DNA of 51,095 nt from Bifidobacterium amazonense. Its GTDB lineage: Bacteria; Actinomycetota; Actinomycetes; Actinomycetales; Bifidobacteriaceae. A program made the translations under genes and the position numbers. The notes under the pieces were generated by a model. That model did not search any database and was not told where the DNA came from. It saw only the letters and a program-made list of their open reading frames with translations. The stretch is taken from the NCBI RefSeq assembly GCF_018555435.2, contig NZ_JAFEJT020000018.1, positions 1-51,095 of the forward strand, read 5' to 3'. Shown piece by piece: positions 34,138 to 43,462 of the stretch; the stretch's first letter is position 1; each line of letters opens with the position of its first letter.

Positions 34138-35943
34138 ATGAGTTCCAAAGCACTTCGTATGTCTACCCTGTTCCTGCGCACGCTGCGCGAGGACCCCGCC
34201 GACGCGGACGTCGATTCCGCGAAACTGCTCCAGCGCGCCGGATACATCCGCAAGGCCGCGCCGGGCATCTGGACGTGGCTGCCGCTCGGCCTGCGCGTCC
34301 TGAACAAGATCGAGGAGATCATCCGCGAGGAGATGAACGGCATCGGCGCTCAGGAGGTGCACTTCCCGGCGCTGCTGCCGCGCGAACCGTACGAGGCCAC
34401 CCACCGCTGGGAGGAGTACGGCGACAACATCTTCCGTCTCAAGGACCGTCATCAGGCCGACTATCTGCTCGCGCCGACGCACGAGGAGATGTTCACGCTG
34501 CTGGTCAAGGACATGTACTCGTCGTACAAGGACCTGCCGGTCGTGCTCTACCAGATCCAGACCAAGTACCGTGACGAGTTCCGTCCGCGCGCGGGCCTGA
34601 TCCGCGGCCGTGAGTTCGTGATGAAGGACGCCTACTCGTTCAACGTGGACGAGGAGGGCATGCGCAAGGCGTACATGGACGAGCGCGGCGCGTACGAGCG
34701 CGTGTTCCAGCGCATCGGCCTCAAGTACGTGCCGGTGTTCGCGATGTCCGGCCCGATGGGCGGCTCCGCGTCCGAGGAGTTCCTCGCCCCGATGCCGATC
34801 GGCGAGGACACGTTCGCGCTGGCCCCGTCCGGCAAGGCGTGGAACGTCGAGGCGCTGCACACGCCCGAACTGCCCGAGATCGACGCGTCGAACACCCCGG
34901 CCGCCACCAAGGAGCCGACCCCGGACGCGAAGACCATCGACAAGATGATCGAGCGCGCCAACGCCGACCATCCGCGCGCCGACGGCCGCTCCTGGGAGGC
35001 CTCCGACATCCTCAAGAACGTGGTCATCGCCGTCAAGCATCCGGAGGACGCGGATCACGACGAGCCGTGGCGCGAGCTGATCGTCGTCGGCGTGCCGGGC
35101 GACCGCACGGTCGACATGAAGCGTCTCGAGGCGCAGTTCGCGCCCGCGGAGCTCGAGGAGGCCACCGAAGAGGACCTCAAGCAGCATCCGGAACTCGTGC
35201 CGGGCTACATCGGCCCGATGGTGCTCGGCCCGCAGGCCGAGGCCGCCGGCGTCAAGGAGCCGCTGCGCTACTTCGTGGACGCGCACGTCGTCAAGGGTTC
35301 CGCATGGTTCACCGGCGCCGACGAGTTCGAGGTCGACTACTACGACCTCGTCTACGGCCGTGACTTCAAGGCCGACGGCGTGGTGGAGGCCGTCGAGGTC
35401 CGCCACGGCGACATGAGCCCGGACGGCTCCGGCCCGCTGAGCTTCGAGCGCGGCGTGGAGATCGGCCAGGTCTTCCAGCTCGGTCTCAAGTACTCCAAGG
35501 CGCTCGACCTGAAGGTCCTCGACCAGAACGGCAAGACCGTGCCGGTGTGGATGGGCTGCTACGGCATCGGCGTGTCCCGCGTGCTCGCGTGCGTCGCCGA
35601 AACGCATCACGACGAGAAGGGCCTCGCCTGGCCGGCCGTGATCGCCCCGGCGCAGGTGCATGTCGTGGCCACCGGCAAGGACGAGGCCGCGTTCGACGCC
35701 GCCGAGAAGCTGGTCGACGAGCTTGAGGCGCGCGGCGTCGAGGTCATCTACGACGACCGCAAGAAGGTCTCCCCGGGCGTCAAGTTCAAGGACGCCGAGC
35801 TCATCGGCGTGCCGCTGATCGCCGTCGCCGGCCGCGACACGGTCAACAACGGCACGATCGAGGTGCGCGACCGCAACGGCGAGAACTCGGTCGCCGTGCC
35901 GGTCGAGGACGCCGTCGCCGCGATCGTCGACCGTCTGGCCTGA
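34138..35943 (+). CDS. proS: Prolyl-tRNA synthetase
   Basis: A 601-residue class II synthetase of the bacterial type. It charges tRNA-Pro with proline. Class II motif 1 and 2 regions ([40 protein letters not shown]) and motif 3 ([16 protein letters not shown]) frame an INS editing domain at about residues 230-410, which hydrolyses Ala-tRNA-Pro. The anticodon-binding domain is at the C-terminus. ATG34138 is chosen; a weak -10-like TACCTT ends seven bases before it. A terminator lies at 36001-36030. Confidence 0.96.
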   Translation: MSSKALRMSTLFLRTLREDPADADVDSAKLLQRAGYIRKAAPGIWTWLPLGLRVLNKIEEIIREEMNGIGAQEVHFPALLPREPYEATHRWEEYGDNIFRLKDRHQADYLLAPTHEEMFTLLVKDMYSSYKDLPVVLYQIQTKYRDEFRPRAGLIRGREFVMKDAYSFNVDEEGMRKAYMDERGAYERVFQRIGLKYVPVFAMSGPMGGSASEEFLAPMPIGEDTFALAPSGKAWNVEALHTPELPEIDASNTPAATKEPTPDAKTIDKMIERANADHPRADGRSWEASDILKNVVIAVKHPEDADHDEPWRELIVVGVPGDRTVDMKRLEAQFAPAELEEATEEDLKQHPELVPGYIGPMVLGPQAEAAGVKEPLRYFVDAHVVKGSAWFTGADEFEVDYYDLVYGRDFKADGVVEAVEVRHGDMSPDGSGPLSFERGVEIGQVFQLGLKYSKALDLKVLDQNGKTVPVWMGCYGIGVSRVLACVAETHHDEKGLAWPAVIAPAQVHVVATGKDEAAFDAAEKLVDELEARGVEVIYDDRKKVSPGVKFKDAELIGVPLIAVAGRDTVNNGTIEVRDRNGENSVAVPVEDAVAAIVDRLA

Positions 35944-36000
35944 TCGCAGTCGTTTGCAATCCTTGCGATCCTGACCCGGATCGGATAACGGATCCGATAG

Positions 36001-36030
36001 CGGAGCCCCTCCCCAAACGGAGGGGCTCCG
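36001..36030 (+). terminator. Terminator after proS
   Basis: CGGAGCCCCTCC and GGAGGGGCTCCG form a perfect 12-bp stem with a 6-nt loop. The tail (CTCGTTATCGG) is T-poor. Confidence 0.7.
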
Positions 36031-36123
36031 CTCGTTATCGGAGAAAAATCGGCATACGGCAGTCCGCACGGCCGGTGATGGCGTAGTCTTGAATACGGTT
36101 GCATGAATATGAAAGGACCCATC

Positions 36124-37362
36124 ATGGCCAACGAAGACAAGATGAACGCCGACGACGTCGTGGCGGAGGCGGAAAGCATCGTGCACGCCGCAGACCAGGC
36201 GAATGCCGCGAACGCCGCGAACGACGCCGACGACAACAAGCCGCGCATCATCGGCTGGTTCTACGCGTTCGACGCGGACAACGATCCCAAAGACTCCGAT
36301 CAGCTGGTCTGGGTGTCGCTCGAACAGCCGAAGGGCGGCGAACGCGAGATCAGCATCCACGCCGGCGACCTCATCAAGCAGCATGCGGAGAACCGGCAGC
36401 TGCTGCTCGCCGACGTCAAGCTGCTCGGCCAGGCGCTCGCCGAACACGACGATCCGAACGCCAAGGACATCACGTTCCGCCGCTATGCGTTCTCCTGCAC
36501 CGAAACGCTGCCCGAGCACGTCATGCCGGTGGCCCGGTTCACCGCCGAATTCAGCGCCAGCGAGGAGGGGGTGAGCGTCTCCCACCGCTGCGCGATCAAC
36601 AGCCAGCTCAAGGCGGAGGTGCTGACCGGCGCCAAGCGGCTCGTCGACGGCGTGGCGGAGCATCTGCCCGACCTGTTCGGCCAGCTCGAGGAGGCCGAGC
36701 GCAACGCGGCCGCCGAAGCGCAGGCCGCGACGGTCGAGACGTCCGATGCCGACGCGACGTCCTCCGTCGACGCGATCACCGACATCGCCTCGATCGCGGC
36801 CGACATGGCAGCCATCGGCGGCGAGGACGCGGCCGGACGCAACGGCGGCGGCGCCGGCGGCAACGGGGCCCGTGAGTCGAAGGTGTTCGGCTACTTCTAC
36901 GCGTACGACATGAACGTGACCGTCGACGATCCCGGCGCGATCGCGAAGATCGGCGTCGACGAACCGGACGCCGACGGCAAGACGAAACTCGAGTTCTCGT
37001 TGTCCTCGTTCGTCACCGACAACGTCGACAACTGCGGCGCGCTGCTCGCGTTCGTCTCCCAGCTGTACGACGTGCTGCCCAAGTCCAAGGAGAACGGCAG
37101 CGTCTACCGCCGCTACGCGTTCACGACCCGGCCCGAACCGCCGCAGAACACGCTGCCGCTCGGCCGCATCGTCGTCGAACTCGAGAACGGCAAGCCGGTC
37201 GGCTCGCATTGCGAGACGCCGGGCGACGAGAAGCTGCACGACGATCTGATCGGCGCGGCGCACATCGTCGAGGCGTTCGGCCCGTACATGCGCCAGGTCT
37301 TCGACCAGAAGCGCGGCAAGCAGGGCGGCGACGAGTCTGCGTCCAACGGCGGCGACGACTGA
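36124..37362 (+). CDS. Hypothetical protein made of two copies of one domain
   Basis: I do not recognise this 412-residue soluble protein. It contains the same roughly 140-residue unit twice (about 41-195 and 258-400). Shared landmarks are GWFYAFD / GYFYAYD near the start, YRRYAFT or FRRYAFS in the middle, then LP-x(2)-x-RFTAEF or LPLGRIVVEL, and SHRC or SHCE near the end. A low-complexity Ala/Gly linker of about 60 residues joins them. There is no signal peptide or helix. AAAGGA lies eight bases before ATG36124; an ATG at 36103 is a less likely start. Terminators flank it, so it is a single-gene unit. Confidence 0.85.
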   Translation: MANEDKMNADDVVAEAESIVHAADQANAANAANDADDNKPRIIGWFYAFDADNDPKDSDQLVWVSLEQPKGGEREISIHAGDLIKQHAENRQLLLADVKLLGQALAEHDDPNAKDITFRRYAFSCTETLPEHVMPVARFTAEFSASEEGVSVSHRCAINSQLKAEVLTGAKRLVDGVAEHLPDLFGQLEEAERNAAAEAQAATVETSDADATSSVDAITDIASIAADMAAIGGEDAAGRNGGGAGGNGARESKVFGYFYAYDMNVTVDDPGAIAKIGVDEPDADGKTKLEFSLSSFVTDNVDNCGALLAFVSQLYDVLPKSKENGSVYRRYAFTTRPEPPQNTLPLGRIVVELENGKPVGSHCETPGDEKLHDDLIGAAHIVEAFGPYMRQVFDQKRGKQGGDESASNGGDD

Positions 37363-37395
37363 TCCGACTGGTTCGGAACGTCCGGTTTCTGTTTC

Positions 37396-37447
37396 GGCGG
37401 TCCGTTTCGGCACGTCCCGGCGACGGGCGTGACCGAAACGGACCGCC
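37396..37447. terminator. Bidirectional terminator between convergent genes
   Basis: GGCGGTCCGTTTCGG (37396-37410) and CCGAAACGGACCGCC (37433-37447) are perfect 15-bp complements with a smaller inner stem. Confidence 0.75.
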
Positions 37448-37487
37448 GTCGCGTATCGGGGCGTGCGGACCGCGCGGGCCGCGTCGC

Positions 37488-38750
37488 TCAGCGAGATGAT
37501 TCGCGCGCGATAAGATGGTACGGGATCGTCTCGTGCATCGTCTCGGGCGGGGGAGCGCCGGCCGAGCGGGCCTCGATGAGCGAGACCAGTCGCGCGACGA
37601 CGGTCGCGACCATCGCCGGCACGTCCATGGCGACCGTGCTGAGCGACGGCACGGCGTAGGCGTCGATCGCGAGCCCGTCGAAGCCGATCACGCGCACGTC
37701 GTCGGGCGCGCGCACGCCGCGTTCCGCGAACGCCCGCAGCGCGCCGAGCGCGACCGTGTCGGTCAGACACAGCACGCCGACGGGGGACGTCGTTGCGGTC
37801 GGAGCTGCCGGAGTGTCCGGGACGTTAGCGGCGTCCGGGACGTCGGCGCCCGCGGTTCCGGTCGCGTCGTGCGGTCGCGTCGCGAGTCGTGCCGCGAGCG
37901 TGGATCCTGCCGCATGGCCGCCTTCCAGCGTCCAGTCGCAGGGGATGCGGTGATCGGCGTCGATCTGCACGCCGTGACATGCAAGCGCGTCGGCGATCGC
38001 GGCGAATCGGCGCGGGCCGAAGCCGGTGGGATTCGGCGCGGCGGTGACGTGAGTCGAATCATCCGACCTGTTCTGGGCCGTCGCATCCGCAAGCTGAGCA
38101 GTCCGATCGGGCCAGTCTTCCGGCGCGCCGAGCACGTAGAACTCGCGGCAGCCGCGCTCCCACAGATGTTCCGCCGCCGCGGCCGCGCCGGGCGCGCATG
38201 CGGTGTCCATCGAATCGACGGCACGGAAGGCCGATCCGTCGCCGATCACCAGCGCCGGCCGGCCGTGCGCGTGGGCGAGCACCTGCGCTTCGGTGATGTT
38301 CGGCGCGTCGAGGATGACGCCGTCGTAGATCAGCCCGCGCTCCGTGCGCAGCACGCGCATCTCCGCGCTGCCCGAGCGCTCCGACTGGCGGACCGCCACC
38401 TGATAGCCGCGTGCGGTCGCCTCCTGCGCGAGATACTTGGCCAGACTGGCGTGGAACGGCACTTCGAAGTCGTCGATGACGATCTGGATGATGCCGCTGC
38501 GCCGATTGCGCAGCATCGTCGCCGCCGCGTTGGCCTGATAGCCCATACGTTGCGCGGTTTCCTTGATCTTCCGCCGATTCGCCTCGCTGACCTTGGGGCG
38601 GTCACGCAGCGCGTTCGACACGGTCATCTGCGAGAAGCCGGTCGCGCGGGCCACGTCGGCCAGCGTGACGACGTGGTTCGGATCGTCTGGTTCGGTACGG
38701 GCCGGCGCGGCGGCATCGGCGTCATTCTGGCTGGACTGCATGGATTCCAT
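37488..38750 (-). CDS. LacI-family transcriptional regulator
   Basis: A 420-residue repressor. After a 25-residue hydrophilic extension comes the helix-turn-helix VTLADVARATGFSQMTVSNA, then a sugar-binding core ending with VIGFDGLAIDAYAVPSLST. A low-complexity insertion of about 30 residues (Ala, Pro, Thr, Asp) lies before the conserved VGVLCLTDTVALGAL segment. GGAG lies 12 bases before ATG38750, a long spacing; ATG38741 is an alternative. It is divergent from an AEC transporter and GH39 operon, with one LacI-type palindrome in the gap, so it probably represses that operon and itself. Confidence 0.9.
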   Translation of the reverse strand: MESMQSSQNDADAAAPARTEPDDPNHVVTLADVARATGFSQMTVSNALRDRPKVSEANRRKIKETAQRMGYQANAAATMLRNRRSGIIQIVIDDFEVPFHASLAKYLAQEATARGYQVAVRQSERSGSAEMRVLRTERGLIYDGVILDAPNITEAQVLAHAHGRPALVIGDGSAFRAVDSMDTACAPGAAAAAEHLWERGCREFYVLGAPEDWPDRTAQLADATAQNRSDDSTHVTAAPNPTGFGPRRFAAIADALACHGVQIDADHRIPCDWTLEGGHAAGSTLAARLATRPHDATGTAGADVPDAANVPDTPAAPTATTSPVGVLCLTDTVALGALRAFAERGVRAPDDVRVIGFDGLAIDAYAVPSLSTVAMDVPAMVATVVARLVSLIEARSAGAPPPETMHETIPYHLIARESSR

Positions 38751-38825
38751 CTTAGAAAGCGGCTCCTTGCGGCGGGCTTGGCGGCTGCTGGCGTGTCGTC
38801 TGCCGCGGGGTGCGATAATCATATT

Positions 38826-38841
38826 GGTTTAAGGTTAAACC
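38826..38841. promoter_or_regulatory. LacI-type operator
   Basis: GGTTTAAGGTTAAACC is a 16-nt palindrome with seven perfect pairs around a central GG. It lies between the divergent lacI and AEC genes, 39 bp before the AEC start. Confidence 0.65.
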
Positions 38842-38879
38842 TAACCATGAATCCGGTGAAGGGGAAACGGGGAGATGCC

Positions 38880-39875
38880 ATGGATCAGCTGCTCAAACCG
38901 GCGACGTTCCTGCTGATCATCCTGTTCGGCTACGCGCTCAAGCGCTGCGGCCTGTTCAAACCGCGCGACTATCGCATCATGCAGGTCGTCGTGTTCGACT
39001 GCACGCTGCCGGCCGCGATCGTCGTCTCGTTCGCCGAGAATCCGCACAACGCAAGCCTGCTGTGGGTCGCGCTGTTCGGCTTCCTCGCCGCGTTCCTGCC
39101 GGTCCCGTTCGTCTACTGGGCCACGCGTCGCCGTCCCGTCGCCGACCGCGCGTTCCTCATGCTCAACACATCCGGCTACAACATCGGCAACTTCTGCTTC
39201 CCGCTCCTGCATGCGTTCTACGGATCCGGAGCGATCGTGATCGGCGCGATGATGGACATCGGCAACGCGATCATGACCACGGCCGGCGGCAACGTCATGA
39301 CCACGACGTTGCTGCGCATCGACCCGTCGCGTCCGCTCACCGAACAGCGCACGGACGGGCCGGTCGGCTGCCTCGCGCCGCCGGCCGCGGCCGACCGTCG
39401 ACGTGCCCTGCGCGCGCGGCTGACGTCGATCGCGCTCGGCTTCCTCAAGTCCGGTCCGTTCGACATGTACATGATCATGACGATCGTCGTGCTGTTCAAC
39501 CTGCCGATACCGCACCTGATACCGGACGTGCTCGGGCCGGTCGCCGACGCGAACCCGTTCTGCTCGATGCTCATGGTCGGCATGCTCATGGAACTGCCCG
39601 CGACCCGCAACGACGTGCGCGACGTGGCGCTGGTGATCGGCTGGCGACTGCCGTGCAGCGTGCTGTTCGCGCTCGCCGCATGGTTCCTGCTGCCGCTCGA
39701 CGCGACCACGCGGCAGGCCGTTGCGCTTATGTGCTTCGCGCCGACCGCCGTGTTCTGCACGCTGTTCACCGACCGCGTGCTCGGCAACGCGCGTCTCGCC
39801 GGCTTCACCCTCGCCGCCACCAGCTTCATCGCCATGTTCGCCATGACCGGCCTGCACGCGGTGATCGCGGGGTGA
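38880..39875 (+). CDS. AEC-family transporter
   Basis: A 331-residue membrane protein with about eight to ten helices, resembling the auxin efflux carrier family. The N-terminal FLLIILFGYALKRCGLFKP and the break segment TSGYNIGNFCFPLL fit the inverted-repeat architecture. Bacterial members move organic acids such as malate. GGGGAG lies five bases before ATG38880. It is followed by a GH39 gene 65 bp later and shares an operator with the divergent LacI gene. An organic-acid carrier beside a xylosidase is odd; it could export a fermentation or deacetylation product such as acetate, or take up an acidic sugar, but neither is shown. Confidence 0.8.
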   Translation: MDQLLKPATFLLIILFGYALKRCGLFKPRDYRIMQVVVFDCTLPAAIVVSFAENPHNASLLWVALFGFLAAFLPVPFVYWATRRRPVADRAFLMLNTSGYNIGNFCFPLLHAFYGSGAIVIGAMMDIGNAIMTTAGGNVMTTTLLRIDPSRPLTEQRTDGPVGCLAPPAAADRRRALRARLTSIALGFLKSGPFDMYMIMTIVVLFNLPIPHLIPDVLGPVADANPFCSMLMVGMLMELPATRNDVRDVALVIGWRLPCSVLFALAAWFLLPLDATTRQAVALMCFAPTAVFCTLFTDRVLGNARLAGFTLAATSFIAMFAMTGLHAVIAG

Positions 39876-39940
39876 CTGACTTTTTCAATCAACATCAGCC
39901 AGCGTCAACCAATATCGACCAACGCAACAAGGAGCGATCA

Positions 39941-41674
39941 ATGAACGACATCTGCCGGCTCGACGTCGACGCGACGCGCGCGGCCGGACCGCTGGGCCAC
40001 GACTGGCGGTTCATCGGCTACGACGAATGCAACTACACGTACCTGCCCGAAGGCAGACGGCTGCTCGGCCGGTTCGGCGGGCTGCCGGACGCGCCGTACT
40101 GGGTGCGCACGCACTTCATGTTCTGCTCGGGTAACTGCTACGGCAGCCCCAAATTCGGCTCGACCAACATCTACGCGGAGGACGCGGACGGCAATCCGGT
40201 CTACGACTTCACGCACTACGACATGATCCTCGACGCGATCGTCGAATCCGGCAACAAGCCGTTCGTCGAGCTCGGATTCATGCCCGAGGCGCTCGCCGAT
40301 CCGAAGTACCGCGACCAGCCCCGCCTGCCGTGGGTCGACCTGTATCATGCGAACGGCTGGACGTATCCGCCCAAGAGCTGGGAGAAGTGGCATGCGTTCA
40401 TCGCCGCGCTCGCCGAGCACCTCAAGGAGCGCTACGGCGAGACGGAACTCGGCACGTGGTACTTCGAACTGTGGAACGAGCCGGACATCGGGTACTGGGC
40501 CGGCGGCGACGACGGCTACTGCACGCTGTACGACCACACGGAGGACGCGCTGCATACGGTCCTGCCGGGCGCGCGACTGTCCGGCCCGGCCGTCACCGGC
40601 GTGTTCGACGACGGCAGCGGACGCCGGCTGCTGCAGACGTTCCTGAAGCACTGCCGCGAAGGTGCGAACGCATGCACCGGCGGCACGGGAGCGCGGCTCG
40701 ACTTCGTCACCTTCCATGTCAAGGGCGCGCACTTCCCCGGCGGCCGGCCGAACGCGGACAAGGCCGTGCCGAGCGTCGGCAACCTGGTGCACCAGGTCGA
40801 ACGGGGGCTCGACATTGTTGCGGCGGAAGGATTCGGCGATCGGCATGTGGTGCTGTCCGAAGCCGATCCGGACACGTGGGCGGCCGGCAACATCGCCGAC
40901 AATGCCAACATGCGATTCCGCAACACCGAATACTACGCGTCCTACGTGGCCGCGGCATACGATCGCATCCGCGTGCTGGGCGAGAAACGCGGCATCGCCG
41001 TCTCGCCGCTCGCGTGGGCGTTCATGTTCCCGCAGGAGGAGTGCTTCGCCGGCACCCGCTCGTTCAGCACTCAGGACATCGACAAGCCCGTGTTCAACGC
41101 GTTCCGCATGTTCTCACGGCTCGGCGGCGAACGGCTCGCGGCGGGCGGCGGCATCGCTCCGGACGTCGAACTCGAGCGTTCGATCGACGAGGCGTACGGC
41201 AAGGGCACGCCGCAGCGGTACACCGGCGAAGGCGCGCAGACGGTGATCGGCTGCGTGGCGACGGTTGGCGGGTGCGGCGGCGGGTGCGGCGTTGCGTCGG
41301 GGTGCGATGCACGCGATGATCGTGACGGCCATCGTGCGGTGCAGGTGCTCGTCTACTCGCACTGCGACGACATCGACGTCGAGGAATCGCATGACGTCGA
41401 AGTGCGCGTGACCGGTCTGCGTCCGGGAACGTATCGGCTGACGCACTACCGTCTCGACGCGACGCACTCGAACGCGTACGCGCGTTGGGTCACGGAAGGC
41501 CGGCCGGCGTATCCGCAAGGCGAACGGTACGACGCGATCCGTGCGGCCGGTTCGCTCGAGCGACTGGACGACGACCATGATGTCGCGGTTTCGGCCGACG
41601 GCACCCCGCTTGCGCTGCGCTTCGCCCTGCCGACCCACGCGCTCTCGCTGCTCCTGCTCGACCCGATCGACTGA
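39941..41674 (+). CDS. GH39 beta-xylosidase
   Basis: The 577-residue enzyme hydrolyses beta-xylosides with retention. The acid/base is Glu180 in FELWNEPDIGYW and the nucleophile is Glu307 in VVLSEADPDTW. The TIM barrel spans about residues 15-380 and a beta domain follows. No signal peptide is seen, so it acts on imported oligosaccharides. AAGGAG lies before ATG39941. A Gly/Cys-rich simple-sequence insertion (about residues 443-465, TVGGCGGGCGVASGC) interrupts the C-terminal domain. The gene is likely co-transcribed with the AEC transporter and under the LacI operator at 38826. Confidence 0.9.
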   Translation: MNDICRLDVDATRAAGPLGHDWRFIGYDECNYTYLPEGRRLLGRFGGLPDAPYWVRTHFMFCSGNCYGSPKFGSTNIYAEDADGNPVYDFTHYDMILDAIVESGNKPFVELGFMPEALADPKYRDQPRLPWVDLYHANGWTYPPKSWEKWHAFIAALAEHLKERYGETELGTWYFELWNEPDIGYWAGGDDGYCTLYDHTEDALHTVLPGARLSGPAVTGVFDDGSGRRLLQTFLKHCREGANACTGGTGARLDFVTFHVKGAHFPGGRPNADKAVPSVGNLVHQVERGLDIVAAEGFGDRHVVLSEADPDTWAAGNIADNANMRFRNTEYYASYVAAAYDRIRVLGEKRGIAVSPLAWAFMFPQEECFAGTRSFSTQDIDKPVFNAFRMFSRLGGERLAAGGGIAPDVELERSIDEAYGKGTPQRYTGEGAQTVIGCVATVGGCGGGCGVASGCDARDDRDGHRAVQVLVYSHCDDIDVEESHDVEVRVTGLRPGTYRLTHYRLDATHSNAYARWVTEGRPAYPQGERYDAIRAAGSLERLDDDHDVAVSADGTPLALRFALPTHALSLLLLDPID

Positions 41675-41988
41675 TCGCGTTTCGACGTGCGAGGGCGAGG
41701 GTCGAACGATTGCCGTGGATAAGTCGGCGGGTTGTCCACATGGAGTTATCCACAACACGCCGAGAGGTCGAGTCTGCGTCCACAGTCCCCGTTTTCCCTA
41801 TGGTGATTGCGATCGATCGTGCATAGTGGTGTCACCGCGTGGATCACGGCGCTGGCTGACGACGAAGGCCCTTTCTCTCAACCTCGCATCTCCACCTCCA
41901 TCCAAGGGCAAGTCCCATGCCCCGTGGTTCACGCGGTCCAACTTCGCCGGCGACCGTGCCGGCGTCAGCGCCGAAGAAAGGACCGATC
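41675..41988. other. Gap before the SSB-like gene
   Basis: No gene is seen in these 314 bp. The first half holds a cluster of DnaA-box-like 9-mers (listed separately); the second half holds the ribosome site AAGAAAGGA of the next gene. No clear terminator follows the GH39 gene. Confidence 0.5.
41714..41784. promoter_or_regulatory. Cluster of DnaA-box-like 9-mers
   Basis: CGTGGATAA (minus-strand TTATCCACG, 41714-41722), TTGTCCACA (41732-41740), TTATCCACA (41746-41754) and GCGTCCACA (41776-41784) lie within 71 bp. TTATCCACA is the classic strong DnaA box and TTGTCCACA is common in high-GC actinobacteria. Confidence 0.6.
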
Positions 41989-42732
41989 ATGGCACTGCAG
42001 CAGGGACTCGTCACCATCACCGGCCGCGTAGGCAGCACGCCGCAGGGCTTCGGGCACAGCAGCCCGCCCACGATCTGCACGTTCCGCCTCGGCTGCACGC
42101 GCGGCTACTACGACGCGAACCGGCAGTGGAGATCCACGCCGACCACATGGATCACCGTCAAAACGTTCCGCGCGCTCGCCGCCAACGTGATCTCCTCCGT
42201 GCGCACGGGCCAGCCGGTGATCGTCGTCGGCGTGCTCGCCACCGAGGAATGGACCGCGGAGAACGGCGACAAACGATCTCGCACCGTGCTCGAGGCCAGC
42301 AATGTGGGCCACGACCTCAACTACGGCACCACGTATCTGAACCAGCCGCGGCGCGATGCGGCGGGGGCCGGTCAGGGCGGCGATGGCGGCGGCGCTGGCG
42401 GCGTCGGATCGAATAACGCCGGTCCGGCGGGCGCGAATGGCGCTTTCGCGGCCGGCAACGCATCCCTGTCGTCGGCGATCGGCAACGACCCGTTCCTCCC
42501 GAATGCCGGCATGCCGCCGAATTCGCCCGCAACCGGTGGTGTTGCGCCGAACGCCGCGGATTATCGGCCCGTCGAGATAGTCAGCGAACCGGCCGATGCC
42601 TCCGCCGGAGAACCGCGCCCGGCGCAGGCCGCCACTCCGGACGGGCCGCCCGCGTCCGACCAATCCCCATCCGGAGGCATCCCGCCCGTCGACACCCCGC
42701 CGCCGGACGAATTCGGCAACGACGAATTCTAA
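41989..42732 (+). CDS. Single-stranded DNA-binding protein paralogue
   Basis: A 247-residue protein with an N-terminal OB fold (about residues 1-110): VTITGRVGSTPQGF opens it and WITVKTFRALAANVISSV and PVIVVGVLATEEW continue it. The tail of about 130 residues is disordered, rich in Gly, Ala, Pro and Asn, and ends in the acidic DEFGNDEF that could recruit repair proteins as the SSB tip does. AAAGGA lies before ATG41989. It is not beside rpsF or rpsR, where the main bacterial ssb usually lies, so it is probably a second SSB. Confidence 0.85.
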   Translation: MALQQGLVTITGRVGSTPQGFGHSSPPTICTFRLGCTRGYYDANRQWRSTPTTWITVKTFRALAANVISSVRTGQPVIVVGVLATEEWTAENGDKRSRTVLEASNVGHDLNYGTTYLNQPRRDAAGAGQGGDGGGAGGVGSNNAGPAGANGAFAAGNASLSSAIGNDPFLPNAGMPPNSPATGGVAPNAADYRPVEIVSEPADASAGEPRPAQAATPDGPPASDQSPSGGIPPVDTPPPDEFGNDEF

Positions 42733-42762
42733 CCGGATTGTCCCGTATGCTAACGTGTCGCG

Positions 42763-42785
42763 ATACTAACGGATTGCGGTAGTAT
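42763..42785. promoter_or_regulatory. Operator-like palindrome overlapping the higBA promoter
   Basis: ATACTAAC, 7 nt, then GGTAGTAT pairs at eight of the outer positions. It ends one base before the toxin start codon and overlaps a TAGTAT -10-like hexamer. A second TAAC word occurs upstream (TATGCTAAC). Autoregulation by HigA is expected. Confidence 0.5.
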
Positions 42786-42786
42786 T

Positions 42787-43080
42787 ATGTATGTCGTCAC
42801 GAGAGACCCGGAGCTTGCCGACTTCCTGTACGGCGGTCCGTATCCGCGAGGATATCCGTCCGGATGCGAGCGGCAGCTGGCGCGCCGGCTGCAGATGCTG
42901 AAGGCTGCGGGTTCGCTGCGTGATCTCGCGGTGCCGCCGGCCAACAGGCTTGAGAAGCTTTCGGGCGATCTTGCCGGCTGGTGGAGCATCCGCGTCAACC
43001 GTCAGTATCGGCTTGTTTTCCGCTGGAATGACGAGGAGCAGGAGGCATACGATGTCTACTTCACCGACTATCACGACTGA
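42787..43080 (+). CDS. higB: HigB-type toxin
   Basis: A 97-residue RelE-superfamily toxin, likely a ribosome-dependent mRNA endonuclease. The segments RRLQMLKAAGSLRDLAVPP, NRLEKLSGD and WWSIRVNRQYRLVFRW fit the plasmid-maintenance killer family. The toxin gene comes first, as is usual for hig loci, and overlaps the antitoxin gene by 29 bases. The start codon follows the operator by one base and has no ribosome site, so translation initiation is uncertain. Confidence 0.9.
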   Translation: MYVVTRDPELADFLYGGPYPRGYPSGCERQLARRLQMLKAAGSLRDLAVPPANRLEKLSGDLAGWWSIRVNRQYRLVFRWNDEEQEAYDVYFTDYHD

Positions 43081-43381
43081 TCGTGCGGATGCGGCTCGTC
43101 CGGGCGCATACCTGAGCACTCCGGGGGAGATCCTCCGGGAGGAGTTCCTTGAACCGCTGCATATCAGCAACTATCGTCTGGCGAAAACCATCGGGGTGTC
43201 CGAAACTGCGGTGGGGGAGATCGTCAACGGCAAGCGCCGCATCAGTGTGGCGATGGCGTACCGTTTGGGCAAGGCGTTCGGCACCACTCCCGAATTCTGG
43301 ATGAACCTGCAGCGGGACTGGGATGTGTTCACGTTCGATCCCAGCGGAATCGGCGATATCAAGCCGCTGGTCGGGGTGTAA
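43052..43381 (+). CDS. higA: HigA-type antitoxin
   Basis: A 109-residue XRE-family antitoxin. The opening STPGEILREEFLEPLHIS and the helix-turn-helix LAKTIGVSETAVGEIVNG are typical of HigA, as is the EFWMNLQRDWDV segment near the end. AGGAGG lies seven bases before ATG43052, inside the toxin gene. It would bind HigB and repress the operon through the palindrome before higB. A palindromic repeat element lies immediately downstream. Confidence 0.93.
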   Translation: MSTSPTITTDRADAARPGAYLSTPGEILREEFLEPLHISNYRLAKTIGVSETAVGEIVNGKRRISVAMAYRLGKAFGTTPEFWMNLQRDWDVFTFDPSGIGDIKPLVGV

Positions 43382-43462
43382 CGGCGGGGTGGCATGTTCG
43401 GAAGAACGGGCTTTGTGGCGTGATGCGTGCGTCGGCTGAGCGGCGTTCGCTTGGTTTCGGAA

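Noticed and set aside
34081..34140. T-box leader before proS
   Set aside because: The gap is only about 40 bp, too short for a T-box, and no antiterminator sequence is present.
32581..37770. 1729-codon minus-strand open frame
   Set aside because: It covers a helicase, proS and a hypothetical gene on the other strand and has no recognisable domain; it is a shadow frame in GC-rich DNA.
41700..41800. Chromosomal origin of replication
   Set aside because: DnaA boxes are present, but dnaA, dnaN, rpmH and an AT-rich unwinding region are not.
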